The position numbers and the translations under genes were made by a program. Positions 1 to 10,682 of a DNA stretch of 64,000 bases are shown piece after piece (positions within the stretch are counted from its first letter, which is position 1; the number at the start of each line of letters is the position of its first letter). Where the stretch lies: contig MEHQ01002976.1 of NCBI GenBank assembly GCA_008828725.1, forward strand, positions 1 to 64,000, written 5' to 3'. The stretch comes from Saccharina japonica. Lineage: Eukaryota; Sar; Phaeophyceae; Laminariales; Laminariaceae. The notes beneath the pieces are model-generated. The model was not told the DNA's origin. It did not search any database and saw only the letters and a program-made list of their open reading frames with translations.

Positions 1-67
1 AAACAGTAACTTATACTCCTTGAGTATGAAAACAAAACTGTCCTTACATTTTTACACGCACAACTAC

Positions 68-105
68 CGTAGGTAGGCAGGTAGGCAGGTAGGTAGGTAG
101 GCAGG
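68..105. repeat. GTAGGCAG/GTAGGTAG minisatellite
   Basis: A short tandem run of GTAGGCAG and GTAGGTAG words lies in the intron side of the left-most lipase exon 1. The same run recurs at about 46100-46137 in the direct duplicate, and a shorter complementary version occurs near 20485-20515 downstream of exon 1 of gene 1. It is a simple repeat with no visible function. Confidence 0.8.
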
Positions 106-311
106 GCGCTGAGGTGGGAGTGAAGATTATTGTACCCCTAGCTCTACCTTGCAGTGTCTACCGCCTTCCCCTACGTTGTCGGAACAGCAAACCTTATTGA
201 ATACATACCTGGTATACAGCAGTAGACTACTCTTACGCAGCTTCGCCCTCGCCTGAGTCATACTGCGATTGCTGAAATCGAGTGCATACGTGAGCCTCGC
301 GATGGTCTCAC

Positions 312-671
312 CTGGTTTAGAGTGTTAGCCCAGACGGAGAAGACCTCGCAGCCCTCGGCTGCCTTTCCTTCGTGAGGCATGAACCTGGTTCCGTCGAAGT
401 ACTCCTTCGGGTACTCCATCCACTCGTCCTTACCCTGCGTGCTTCGAAAGGCGACCACCAAGTGGTTTTTCGCGCTGTTCCGGTACCACGCAGCAGCAAC
501 GATGAAGCCCTGTGCCGACGTCGAGGGGCGCCACGCTTGTTCGAGTTCGAGGTCGAACGCCGCTGCCCTGGACCGCAAATCGCCCCATGACGTCGCTTTC
601 ACAGCGTCGCAAAGCCCTCGACAGACGTGTGTTTGCTGCTCGGAACTGGCCATCGTCATCCCGCGCTTCAT
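312..671 (-). CDS. Class 3 lipase, exon 1 (partial gene, runs off the left edge)
   Basis: This is the first coding exon of a lipase whose second exon must lie left of the window. It starts at ATG (669-671, minus) and stays open for exactly 120 codons to CAG|GTGAGA, a consensus 5' splice site (GT at 311-310), intron phase 0. The encoded part covers the N-terminal half of the hydrolase fold, including the strand VVAFRSTQ at residues 72-79. Class 3 lipases normally have FRGT there, as gene 1 does; this copy and the 46-kb copy share Ser for Gly, so the loop beside the oxyanion hole is altered. It differs from the 46344-46703 exon by only a few bases. The assignment rests on its near identity to exon 1 of the two complete genes. 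Confidence 0.75.
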
Positions 672-1289
672 GCCGTGATGCAGGCAGCTACAACAGCAAC
701 AGCAAGCAGTAGTAGTACTGTTGTAGTACCAAAGCACAGCAAGCAGTAGTAGTACTAAGAGTCGTAGTGTGGCTTCTGAATCAGAAGGTGTTCAATACTG
801 TTATCCAGATCATAAGGCGATGTAGCTCACAAACGCGCGGCAATCGACCAAAATCGCCCGCAGAGAGAAGAAGGAGGGCCTGCGTACTCGTCTGGGGGAG
901 AATGTCGGGAAAACAGGGAATGACTGGAGTGGGGGAACCTGGAGTGAGAGGGAGCGGGGCTCATGGACCGGGCACCTTACGTATTGTACAAATACCTCGT
1001 CCTCGTGCCTTTCTCTACAGAAGTACTCTAGGGCAGTATACGTGGTGAGCGAAAAGGTCTCTATGCTTCGGGCTGTTGCAGCGATGCATAGCATAATAAT
1101 CTGAGAAGTTTGCCACCCGCCGCTGTCTGGTTGGTTGGTGTCGACATCCCCCGAACTTGACCAGAGTAGATGAAATAAATGGCTGAAATGTACAGCAGTG
1201 GCAGTAAGTATTAATAGTAGTATTAATAGTACTGTAGTAGGGGTCCCTTTATAGTGCCGACTGAGTAGTGCCAGTTCCCCGCTGTGTGT
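672..1289. other. 5' flank of the left lipase exon 1
   Basis: No gene is visible. The stretch is nearly identical to 46704-47330 and more distantly matches, in inverse orientation, 19330-19918 upstream of lipase gene 1. The flank is therefore present in all three exon 1 copies and is where a promoter would be sought. It contains TAC/GTA trinucleotide runs and a small CTTCTGATTCAGAAG palindrome (about 774-788) also found at 19797-19811. No convincing TATA box was seen. Confidence 0.5.
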
Positions 1290-1535
1290 GTGTTCTTCAC
1301 ATATTTAAACCGTTTTTTCTACCCGCCGACATCCAGCACACCCAGTGTCCGTGCCGATTCTTCATCCTGAAGAGATACGAGTACACAACAAGTAAAGCTG
1401 TTTGTGGCCACAAAATCACGAAACAGATGGAATCGCCCGACACACAGGTGGATTTCGCCAATCAATGTGTTACGATATTGTTTGGGGTAGTGCCGCGGTT
1501 GCCGCTTATAGTGTACCTGGTCTTGACCTGGTAGG
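1290..1535 (-). mobile_element. Old LINE 3'-end remnant
   Basis: Read on the minus strand this ends with the LINE 3' terminus found many times in the window: GTCGGCGGGTAGAAAAAAC, then an AATATGTGAAGAACACACAC tail. It is a diverged, 5'-truncated copy; its closest relative here is the plus-strand remnant at 16320-16640. The same insertion is present at 47331-47576, so it predates the direct duplication. Confidence 0.65.
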
Positions 1536-2534
1536 TAATATTATTGGCTGGCGGAGATCGGCACCGTATACTGTATGACAGTGTATATCACACCCCCGGG
1601 GTGGATTTCGAAGCGGATGAATTTCGAAGCGAGTTTTCTCCGTAACCACGGGGGGCATAGACAACGAAAAAAGCGGCTTTCCGAGCATCTCGTCGAGATC
1701 TTTCCATGGACGGGTCGCTCGGGGTTAGCGCTCGACCGGTTGTCGAGCAAATCAGCGTTGAAACTCGTCCGAGGGGGTGTGGTATACAACAGTGCCATAT
1801 ACGGTATACCGGGTCTATAGAGGGATAAACACTGACTGTACTTTGTGAGTTACCTGTGGTAAAAACCCTTGCTTTAACAATTTGGTAGAAGTTAGGCCAA
1901 GCCGTACACAGTACGTATTATCTAATTTATGGTATTAGTATTCAAACACAACCCTTTTGAGTTTGGACATTAAGCGACTGAACTTGAGTATTATCTTCAA
2001 ACTACGACCAACCCAATCGGTCTTTTTTTGTTGCCCTCGCGTTTGCCGGGCCAATCCTCGTAAGGAACGGCCGTCGTGGACCTGGCCAGCTCAGCCCTAC
2101 TGCACTACTGCCCCATTACGCTCATCATCGTCGTAACCGTTGACTCTACGTACAGGTGTCGCCGCGTCCCAGTGTCCTTCGCGTGATTGTCGCCCCTGGC
2201 GAAACGGGCGGCACAACCGCGCGTGGGAGATCTATTCGTATAGGATCACCGGCTGGGACTTTTTACTACCAAACAAACATAATGAAATATATAAATATAT
2301 ACACACTGTAGCCGCTAAGGCAAAGACCACGAGCAAAACAAAACGCAAGGTTTTGAAATACAGCACTCATCAGTATGTGTTTCCGCGCTATATACGACGA
2401 TTGTAATGTTATAATGCCGCCAAGAAAGAGCATATTGCTGCTGCGGATATTTGGTCGAAGGGGCCTGAGAAGACGTTTCCCGGATTACTCCCAGGGCTTA
2501 TAACGCGTGTATGCGATCTCGCATTGCAACAAAC
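1536..2534. other. Gene-free stretch of the left direct duplicate
   Basis: I see no credible gene. Reading frames here are short and lack supporting start or splice context. A piece at about 2445-2520 (reading CTGAGAAGACGTTTCCCGG) is a small dispersed repeat seen inverted at 15283-15355, with weaker relatives near 14600 and 61700-61750. The whole stretch is duplicated at 47577-48562. Confidence 0.6.
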
Positions 2535-2752
2535 AGCTTACTACGAATGTGTGCATGTGCTCTTCACATTACACCTTCCTTTCTACCAGTCGACATCCAG
2601 CACGGTGCACAACACTTCGCCAGGCTCCGATCGGCACACCACCAAATCCTCCTGCGTGTCATTGGCTTCCAGCGTCGGCAGCGTGGCGACTATAGGACCC
2701 TCTCGTACGCAAAGGCTCTCAAGCAGACACGATGCGAGAGCATCGAAACGAC
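2535..2752 (+). mobile_element. 5'-truncated LINE fragment with an inverted 3'-end cap
   Basis: Bases 2560-2605 are an inverted copy of the LINE 3' terminus (TCTTCACATTA, then CAGTCGACATCCAGCAC). It is joined directly to sense LINE coding sequence starting at the codons for [12 protein letters not shown], near the C-terminal side of the reverse transcriptase. The coding part runs to 2752 and then jumps to the 3' untranslated module. The identical junction is at 48588-48634. A two-base overlap (GG) sits at the joint. Confidence 0.7.
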
Positions 2753-3778
2753 GTAGCCGCTTCGAACGCGGCACTGTTTCTGGTGGTCTTTCTTTCCCTT
2801 TCGTAGTTTGTTTGTTTGTTTGATTTTTTTTTCTTTTTTTTATTTTTCTTTTTTTGCTTGTTGTATTGCCTGTTGTTGCTTCTCGAGGGGGGCACGACAG
2901 CGATGCTACAGTATAGTCCCTCGCATCATTTGCTTCATTTACTTTGTTTCTACTTATTTATGTTACCGTGATCGCTTTTGCCTTTGTTTCTCCGCCTTCC
3001 GTATTTTTCCTAGGACTTTCTTTGGTGGCTTAGCTACGTACGTATTCATTTTATTTTGTCATTCCCCGTTCTCTTTCCGGGACTCTCGTGTGTTACACGA
3101 GAACGAAATGGAATTGAGTAGGAAGTGCCACGTACCCGTTGTATGGGTGGCGCCCAAGGGAAGGGAGACGGAGGGTGGGGGGGGTCATAGGGAAACCAGG
3201 ACGGACGAAAGCAGGAAAGAGACGGCAAACAGAGTAGGTGCCAGACCGACTAGCTGGTAGAACCTGCCTGTACTCACGGGCACAAACCTGCCTCGCTGGC
3301 CTTTGGTGTGCCCGAAGCGCTGTCCTATCCTGTCGTTCTCAGTCTTGCTCTGTTGGCGCTGTTTCGGTCCATTTCATTTTCTTTCATTTCGTTTGGTTTT
3401 TTTATTGGAGGTCGCATCTCCTCTGGGAGAAGCACGACACTTTCTTTCTTTTTTTTGTCATGCTTTTTATTTGGTTGCTTGATTGTTGATTTGCTTCAGT
3501 ATATTTACTTTTATTATTTTTTCTTTTCGCTTTTTTATTTTTCTCTTTTTTTCTCTTGCATGCACCTGGATTGCTAGCAGGGTAGGTCTTGCCTGTCGTA
3601 TATGGCGTTGCATTGTCTGCTCTGCTTACACTGCACTGAGTGTAGTATCTCTGTGTCGTAGTTTTGTGACCACAGAACTGGTACCTTTTTAGGATGAAGA
3701 ATCGGCACGGACACTGGGTGGTGTCTGGATGTCGACGGGTAGAAAGGAAGGTTTAATGTGAAGAACACACACACACAT
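2753..3778 (+). mobile_element. LINE 3' untranslated module with (AC)n tail
   Basis: This is the long 3' region of the LINE family: T-rich runs, a GAGGGGGGCACGACAGCGATG block, then at 3113-3258 a decayed second version of the LINE C-terminus (motifs RTDESRKETANRVG), more T-rich sequence, and the terminal GTCGACGGGTAGAAAGGAAG followed by TTTAATGTGAAGAACACACAC. The AC run (3765-3777) is the element tail. Near-identical modules occur at 4252-5279 (plus) and 5280-6376 (minus). Confidence 0.75.
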
Positions 3779-4051
3779 TGTTTGATTATTATCATATCAT
3801 TTTTATGTTTTTCCGTTTTCACTTTTTTCTTTTTTCCATCCTTTTTTTTCTTTGCATGCACCTGATTGCTATGTGCAGGTAGGTCTTCCGTCGTATATGG
3901 CATTGCACATTGCATTGTCTGCTCTGCTTACTACACTGCAGAGTAGTATCTCTGTGTCGTAGTTTTGTGACCACAGAAGAACTGGTACGTCGTGCCTCTC
4001 TAGAATGAAGAATCGGCACGAACACTGAACTGGTGTTGTGTGTCTTACTAC
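3779..4051 (+). mobile_element. LINE 3'-end fragment, incomplete
   Basis: This is a second, shorter copy of the last part of the LINE 3' region in the same orientation as its left neighbour, covering the TGCATGCACCTG block, the GTATATGGCATTGC block and the GTGACCACAGAA block. It breaks off before the terminal AC tail, near 4045, where the next LINE piece begins. Confidence 0.65.
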
Positions 4052-5279
4052 AACCTTCCTTCTACCCGTCGACTATCCAGCACGGAACTGAGTAGACAGC
4101 GCCACGCATCCGTTGCGGGGGGTGCAAAAGGGAATGGGAAGGGGGGGGGCAACAGTCGTACGGAAACCGCGGCTGATGAGAGCAGGAGGGAAACAGCCGA
4201 CAGGGTAGCAAGGTACCAGGCTGACTAGTAAGTCCCACCTAGACTACCCGTGCCGCGCACCTCTGTAGCCGCTTCGAACGCGGCACTGTTTCTGGTGGTC
4301 TTTCTTTCCCTTTGTTTGTTTGTTTGTTATTTTTTTTCTTATTTTTCTTTTTTTTCATTTTCTTTTTGCTTGTTGTATTGCCTGTTGTTGCTTCTCAAGG
4401 GGGGCACGACAGCGATGCTACAACCCCTCGCATCATTTGCTTCGTTTACTTTGTTTCACTTATTTATGTTACCGTGATCGCTTTTGCCTTTGTTTCTCCG
4501 CCTTCCGTATTTGTCCTAGGACTTTCTTTGGTGGCTTAGCTACGTACGTATTCATTTTGGTTTTGTCATTCCCCGTTCTCTTTCCGGGACTCTCGTGTGT
4601 TACACGAGAACGAAACGGAATTGAGTTGGAAGTGCCACGTACCCGTTGTATGGGTGGCGCCCAAGGGAAGGGAGACGGAGGGGGGGGGGGTCATCAGGGA
4701 AACCAGGACGGACGAAAGCAGGAAAGAGACGGCAAACAGAGTAGGTGCCAGACCGACTAGCTGGTAGAACCTGCCTGTACACGGGCACAAACCTGCCTCG
4801 GCTGGCCTTTGGTGTGCTCCGGCTGGCTGTCCTTTCCTGTCGTTCTCAGTCTTGCTCTGTTGGCGCTGTTTCGGTCCATTTCATTTTTCTTTCATTTCAT
4901 TTGGTTTTATTGGAGGTCGCATCTCCTCTGGGAGAAGCACGACACTTTCTTTCTTTTTTTGTCATGCTTTTTATTTGGTTGCTTGATTGTTGATTTGCTT
5001 CAGTATATTTACTTTTTATATTTTTTCTTTTCGCTTTTTTCTTTTTTCTCTTTTTTTCTCTTGCATGCACCTGGATTGCTAGCAGGGTAGGTCTTGCCTG
5101 TCGTATATGGCGTTGCATTGTCTGCTCTGCTTACTGCACTGAGTGTAGTATCTCTGTGTCGTAGTTTTGTGACCACAGAACTGGACCTTTTTAGGATGAA
5201 GAATCGGCACGGACACTGGGTGTGCTGGATGTCGACGGGTAGAAAGGAAGGTTTAATGTGAAGAACACACACACACACC
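4052..5279 (+). mobile_element. 5'-truncated LINE with C-terminal codons and 3' module
   Basis: It opens with an inverted LINE 3'-terminal piece (4052-4084). From 4085 it enters the sense LINE ORF at ELSRQRHAS and reads in frame to the stop at 4226-4228. The full 3' module follows, including the decayed second C-terminus at about 4620-4760, and ends in an AC tail (5265-5279). Its 3' end abuts the 3' end of the large minus-strand LINE, so 4085-5279 and 5280-6540 form a tail-to-tail inverted repeat with arms of about 1.2 kb. Confidence 0.75.
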
Positions 5280-6397
5280 ACACACCCAGTGTCCGTGCCG
5301 ATTCTTCATCCTAAAAAGGTACCAGTTCTGTGGTCACAAAACTACGACACAGAGATACTACCTCAGTGCAGTAAGCAGAGCAGACAATGCAACGCCATAT
5401 ACGACAGGCAAGACCTACCCTGCTAGCAATCCAGGTGCATGCAAGAGAAAAAAAGAGAAAAAAGAAAAAAGCGAAAAGAAAAAATAATAAAAAGTAAATA
5501 TACTGAAGCAAATCAACAATCAAGCAACCAAATAAAAAGCATGACAAAAAAAGAAAGAAAGTGTCGTGCTTCTCCCAGAGGAGATGCGACCTCCAATAAA
5601 AACCAAATGAAATGAAAGAAAATGAAATGGACCGAAACAGCGCCAACAGAGCAAGACTGAGAACGACAGGATAGGACAGCCAGCCGGAGCACACCAAAGG
5701 CCAGCTGAGGCAGGTTTGTGCCCGTAGTACAGGCAGGTTCTACCAGCTAGTCGGTCTGGCACCTACTCTGTTTGCCGTCTCTTTCCTGCTTTCGTCCGTC
5801 CTGGTTTCCCTATGACCCCCCCCACCCTCCGTCTCCCTTCCCTTGGGCGCCACCCATACAGAACTGGTACCTTTTTAGGATGAGGAATCGGCACGGACAC
5901 TGGGTGTGCTGGATGTCGACGGTAGAAAGGAAGGTTTAATGTGAGAACACACACACACACACATACACGGGTACGTGGCACTTCCAACTCAGTTCCGTTT
6001 CGTTCTCGTGTAACACACGAGAGTCCCGGAAAGAGAACGGGGAATGACAAAAACAAAATGAATACGTACGTACGTAGCTAAGCCACCAAAGAAAGTCCTA
6101 GGAAAAATACGGAAGGCGGAGAAACAAAGGCAAAAGCGATCACGGTAACATAAATAAGTGAAACAAAGTAAACGAAGCAAATGATGCGAGGGGTTGTAGC
6201 ATCGCTGTCGTGCCCCCCTTGAGAAGCAACAACAGGCAATACAACAAGCAAAAAAGAAAAAATGAAAAAAAGAAAAACAAGAAAAAAAAATCAAACAAAC
6301 AAACAAACAAACAAAGGGAAAGAAAGACCACCAGAAACAGTGCCGCGTTCGAAGCGGCTACAGAGGTGCGCGGCACGGGTAGTCTAGGTGGGACTTA

Positions 6398-8332
6398 CTA
6401 GTCAGCCTGGTACCTTGCTATCCTGTCGGCTGTTTCCCTCCTGCTCTCATCAGCCGCGGTTTCCGTACGACTGTTGCCCCCCCCCTTCTCATTCCCTTTT
6501 GCACCCCCCGCAACCGATGCGTGGCGCTGTCTACTCAGTTCCGCCTCTACTTTGTGCCACCGGATCATGAACTGTTGAGCCGCTTCGAGGACCCCCCTGT
6601 GCCACTTGCCCACTTTAGTTGCTGCAACGGTCCATACTGCGGTCTCTACTCCAAACACCAACGGGACCTGTGCCGTGGACCCCTTGGAGGCTTGAAACAC
6701 CTTGAGGTCTTCAACAAGGCATTTCTGCCAGGACTTTGGTTGTCCGCCCGGTCTGCGTCCCTCCCCACCCGTCATGGTCCCGAACATCACCCGACTGGGT
6801 AGTCGCCCCTTGGGTTGCCGTGCCACGGCTCCCGCAAAGAACAGACGCCGTTTACGGATTGTCGTTTCGATGCTCTCGCATCGTGTCTGCTTGAGAGCCT
6901 TTGCGTACGAGAGGGTCCTATAGTCGCCACGCTGCCGACGCTGGAAGCCAATGACACGCAGGAGGATTTGGTGGTGTGCCGAGCGGAGTCTGGCGAAGTG
7001 TTGTGCACCGAGGGTCCACGTCATACATCCGTACAGCAGGGTCTCAATCACCTCGGCCTTCAACATGCGGATTTTCAGACTAAGTCGAGCCGTCTTCATG
7101 TCGTACAACTCTGGTCCGAACCGTTTGAAGCACGCCCACATGAGACGGATCCGTCGTTCGATTTCGAGTGAGAGGTCAGCGTTTTCGTGGATAATGCCGC
7201 CGAGGTACAAGAACTGGCTCGTCTGTCTATACCTCTGACCAGCTGCTTCGATAACGAGCGGCGGAGGAGGGGGTGTCTGGTCCCGTGTTCGTAAGATCAT
7301 CGTTTCCGTTTTCTTTTCTGACACCGTGAGGCCTGCTGCTTCGAAGACAGTCACGATGACTGTCATCATTTTTGCGAGACTCTCCGCAGACTTTGAGACA
7401 ATTCCTGCATCATCGGCGTACAGCATACCCCATACAGCCCTTCGCACGCATGCCAATGGTACCTCTTTTCCAACCACTACATCCTCCTTGAGGAGAACCA
7501 GATCCCTCATGATGTCTTCGTCTTCGCTGAAGCGTACGAGAACAACGTGTATCACAGCAGCGAAGAACACGTTGAACAGCAGTGGCGACAGCACGCAGCC
7601 TTGTCGTAGCCCCTGCGTGACATTAAACCAATCAGAGTGCTCACCATCATCTGTGCGGACGCAAGCACGCATGCCGTCGTGGAACTGGCGGATGATTGTA
7701 AGCATCTTGGTTGGTATGCCAACGCGTGTAAGTACCTGCCACAGCAGCTCCCGGTCGACAGAGTCGTACGCTTTCTGCAGATCGATGAAGCACATGTACA
7801 GAGGGATTTTTCTCTCTCGTCCGAGTTCTTGTAATCGTCGTACTACGAACAGCATGTCGACTGTTGATCGTGTAGGACGAAAACCGCATTGTTCCTCAGG
7901 GAAGATGCCTCGGTCCTCGCAGTAGTTGCTGATACGGGATGCGACGATTTTCAACAACACTTTTCCTGCATGGGCAACAAGCGAAATCCCTCTGTAGTTG
8001 TTGCAATCAGTTCGGTCCTTCTTTTTGTAAAGTACCTTGATGATCGCGTCTTTCCACTGCTGGGGGACTTCACCCGTTACCCAAACATTGACAAGAATGT
8101 GGTGGAAGCATTGGATGAAATCGGGGTGATCGATTTTTAGTAGCTCGGCGGGCAGGTCGTCTGGTCCTACCGCTTTCCAATTCGGCATTGTCTTAACGGC
8201 TCCCATCATCTCGTCCACAGATGGCTCATCGCCAAGTGATTGTTCAAGCGGTCGTGGTGGCAATGGATCGATGATAGTGGGATCAAGTTTCAGTGATTGG
8301 TGTTCAAGAGTTTGTGGAAGGCTCTCATCCAC
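6398..8332 (-). pseudogene. LINE reverse transcriptase and C-terminal region
   Basis: About 640 residues are open in one frame. RT motifs: [30 protein letters not shown], motif [10 protein letters not shown] (around residue 185, first catalytic Asp), motif [16 protein letters not shown] (around 245) and motif C YADD (around 305, the other two Asp). The C-terminal part contains [14 protein letters not shown] and [13 protein letters not shown] and ends with a Glu/Arg-rich tail ([13 protein letters not shown]). All catalytic residues are present, but the upstream frameshifts disconnect it from the endonuclease. The same C-terminus is repeated at 48634-49243 and 4085-4228. Confidence 0.88.
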
Positions 8333-8984
8333 CGTTCACGAATTTGCACTTTATCCGTAGCAGCGTGCCATCCTCGTCCCTTATGAACTGCTCGCTTCGC
8401 GCTTTCTTGCCCTCCAACCCTACAGTACCCTTCAGGTGCTTGTAAAAGCCTCGCTGGTCGTTATCAGCTAGGAGTCTCTCGGTTTCGGCTAGGTACTCTT
8501 CGAAATACGCATGTACCCCTACAGCGACCACCTCCCGAAGATTTGCACACGCGGTCCTCAGAGTCTTCCACGCGGTACTATCTCGGGAGTGGGTGCGTAG
8601 GTGCTGTCGCGCCTCTTCCCTCGCGGACCATGCTGTTTTGAAGGCAGCCGAGGCTTCGGCCGTCTCACACCATCGACGCTTGCGTGGCTGGTGCGATGTG
8701 GGTGGTACCTCGGCTTCTACCGCATCGATGACGGTTGAGGTGAACATAGTAACCATACCAGCAATGTTGTGTGGTTGGAAAGGTTGGTTGAGAGTGGAAA
8801 CGACTCTCGCAACTACTCGCTCACGACATTTTCCGTCGGACATAAACACCTTGCGGTCAAACGGTCGGCATTTTGGTGTCTTGCGTGCTCGTCGGTTCGA
8901 TGCAAAATGTCCAGAGAGACGAACCTTCATGTGTACGATGTTGTGGTCTGAATCAGCCTTAGCGGGTGGCGGGGGCTGAGGCAT
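8325..8984 (-). pseudogene. LINE linker between endonuclease and reverse transcriptase
   Basis: A 219-residue open segment joins the two enzymatic domains. It starts with the end of the endonuclease (SDHNIVHMKV) and continues through a charged helical linker (REEARQHLRTHSRDSTAWK, TERLLADNDQRGFYKHLKG) typical of the region between APE and RT domains in non-LTR elements. It ends at a frameshift near 8330. The following RT segment is in another frame. Confidence 0.7.
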
Positions 8985-9815
8985 AACGTTAACATCGTGT
9001 CTCTAGGCCGGTGGACTTGTCGGGTTAGGATGTAATCAATGCGCTTACGGTCATTCGGGCCGGTGCCGTTGTGAGTATGCGAGATTCCGCCCTTGCGCGT
9101 GCTGAAAAAAGTGTTGGTGAGAGCTAGCTTGCAATTGGTAGCGAACGATAGAAGTCGTTTGCCATTATCGTTGATCAAATCGCGGGCGTATGCTCCCAGA
9201 ACTCTGTTTTCAGTATCATCGCACCCTAGTCTCTGCCCAGTTCGTGCATTAGCATCCATCAGTACGAACAAACACTCTCTAGTTGGAATCTGTTCGACTA
9301 GGTCCTCCAGCTTTTTCCAGAAAACACGTTTCAGCTCGGTGTCTTTGGTACACTCTGTTGGGGCATACGCAACGCCAAAATTAACTGCCTCGTATTTACC
9401 AGTCAGCTCGAAACGCATCGACAAAGCCGTTCGTCTATGAAATCGTGGGTATACACAGACTTACGGCATATAGACTCCTTGACTGCCAGACCAACCCCAT
9501 ACAACCCCTGTCTGGCTGCTGTTTCTTCCTGACCTGAACAAAAAACTTGATACCCAGCAGCGTGGAATGTCGTCCTGCCGGCTCGCCGAGTTTCCTGCAG
9601 ACCGACGAAGTCACAGCCAAGCTGTTGCACCTTCGTCAGGATGCGCTCGTCATGTCCATACCCGTTCTTCCCCTTTACAGCCAGGGTGCGCACGTTGTAG
9701 GTCGCTACCACCACAAGTGCCTCCTTCTGCCTCGTACGAGCCTCACGTGCTGACTTCCTCGCCAGCCGACGTGAGGCCCGTCCCCTCCTCCGTTTTTTCT
9801 TCTTTTGCCTTTTTT
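8927..9815 (-). pseudogene. LINE endonuclease domain (APE fold), frameshifted
   Basis: The endonuclease nicks target DNA to prime reverse transcription. Visible motifs in order: VVATYNVRTL, GLQETRRAGR (catalytic Glu), FVLMDANARTG, KRIDYILT, and, in a third frame continuing into the next segment, ADSDHNIV (the terminal Asp-His pair of APE enzymes). The frame upstream of VVATYNV stays open to about 9815 and is very rich in Lys and Arg, which could act in nucleic-acid binding or nuclear entry. Frame changes near 9415 and 8975 interrupt it. Family membership is clear from the motif order. Confidence 0.8.
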
Positions 9816-10225
9816 TCCTCTCTATTGCTTAACTGGCTCTTCTCTCGGTCCTAGCCCGGCTCACGCCTTGGTTTCCATTGGCAGGGTGCAGCCGTCCCAG
9901 CCAACGCCGACACTCTCGTCCTTCCTGTCGCGTATGCGTACCCACGCGATGGCCAGCCTCTCCACTCCCCAGGCTGCACACCTTGCGCTCTCTGCTGTGG
10001 TGATATTCCCGCGTTGCTCTCAGGGGGATGAACTCCTTGGCGTTGGGGTTTAAAATTAAAAGCACCACCACCACCCCGCGCGGTCTTTACGGCGACAGGT
10101 TTGCCAGCCAGACCGCGCAGGGTTCCCTCTCCACCAAGCCCGAGGCTCGCTTGGGTGTGCCGCTAAACCGTTGCGGGTCCTTGCAGGGTTCCTCGGCCCA
10201 CCCCAAGGCGGGGCCAGAGAGGGAA

Positions 10226-10407
10226 TTACAGTAATATGAGATAGCAAAATCTAGAAAGACAATCAAAAACAGAACAAAACATGACCAAATAAGAATGGAA
10301 CTCCGACGAATTTGGGTTAAGGACCTCTCTCTGTCATTCAGAAACAAAACTATCGAAACGTGCTACAGGCTGGTTCAAGCATATCACCCAAAATTCATTC
10401 AGTGGCG
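10226..10407. other. Short gene-free stretch beyond the LINE 5' end
   Basis: A-rich sequence follows the inferred LINE 5' end. GACGAATTTGGGTTAAGGA at about 10305-10323 resembles a word in the foldback elements at 31163 and 43362, so it may be a fragment of that family. No gene is visible. Confidence 0.4.
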
Positions 10408-10682
10408 AATGTCCACGCCGTTTTTTGGAGATATACCCTGAAATTTGGGACACGTGTTTTATGCGCCCTACCCGAGACTTTAACGGATATTTTTCTTTTT
10501 TTCCGTCAGATATTGCTTGTTTTGTAATTTTTCGGGAAATGTGGGTCATAAGAGATCCGAAATTTCCGGCGAAACAAACAAAAAATGAAAAACCCCATTC
10601 GTGAAAGGCTCTGGTAGGGCGCATAAAACACGTGTACCAAATTCCAGAGTCTATCTCCAAAAAACGGCGTGGACATTTGGAC
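10408..10682. mobile_element. Foldback (hairpin) element, about 275 bp
   Basis: Two arms of about 85 bp are inverted copies of each other: 10408-10495 and 10595-10682, sharing GTCCACGCCGTTTTTTGG and ACACGTGTTTTATGCGCCC with a few mismatches. The ~100-bp loop has no coding capacity. This is the shape of a MITE or foldback element. I could not identify target-site duplications. Confidence 0.6.

Larger units (their letters stand above)
1..2752. repeat. Direct segmental duplication D1, left copy
   Basis: This segment matches 46033-48780 in the same orientation, with roughly ten substitutions and a few short indels noticed by eye, so about 99% or more identical. The match begins at the first base of the window, so its true left end is outside. 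It ends inside a LINE open reading frame, where this copy jumps to the LINE 3' untranslated region (2753 corresponds to 49280) while the other copy continues through the coding region. Confidence 0.9.
5280..10225 (-). mobile_element. Near-complete APE-type LINE (non-LTR retrotransposon), inactive
   Basis: This is the most complete LINE in the window. On the minus strand, in order: a G/C-rich 5' region (about 10225-9830), an apurinic-type endonuclease, a reverse transcriptase ending at 6398, and a long 3' region. No separate ORF1 could be supported. At least three frameshifts (near 9415, 8975 and 8330) break the ORF, so it cannot encode a full protein. Its extreme 3' end (about 45 bases plus AC tail) is missing where it meets the plus-strand LINE at 5279/5280. 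A ~120-bp piece of another LINE 3' end lies inside its 3' region at 5863-5975. A single ORF with an APE domain and a simple-repeat tail resembles RTE-like or Jockey-like elements; I cannot choose the clade without a tree. Confidence 0.85.

Noticed and set aside
9829-10074. A possible LINE ORF1
   Set aside because: The 81-codon frame starts at GTG, has no zinc knuckle or coiled coil, and is more likely 5' UTR.
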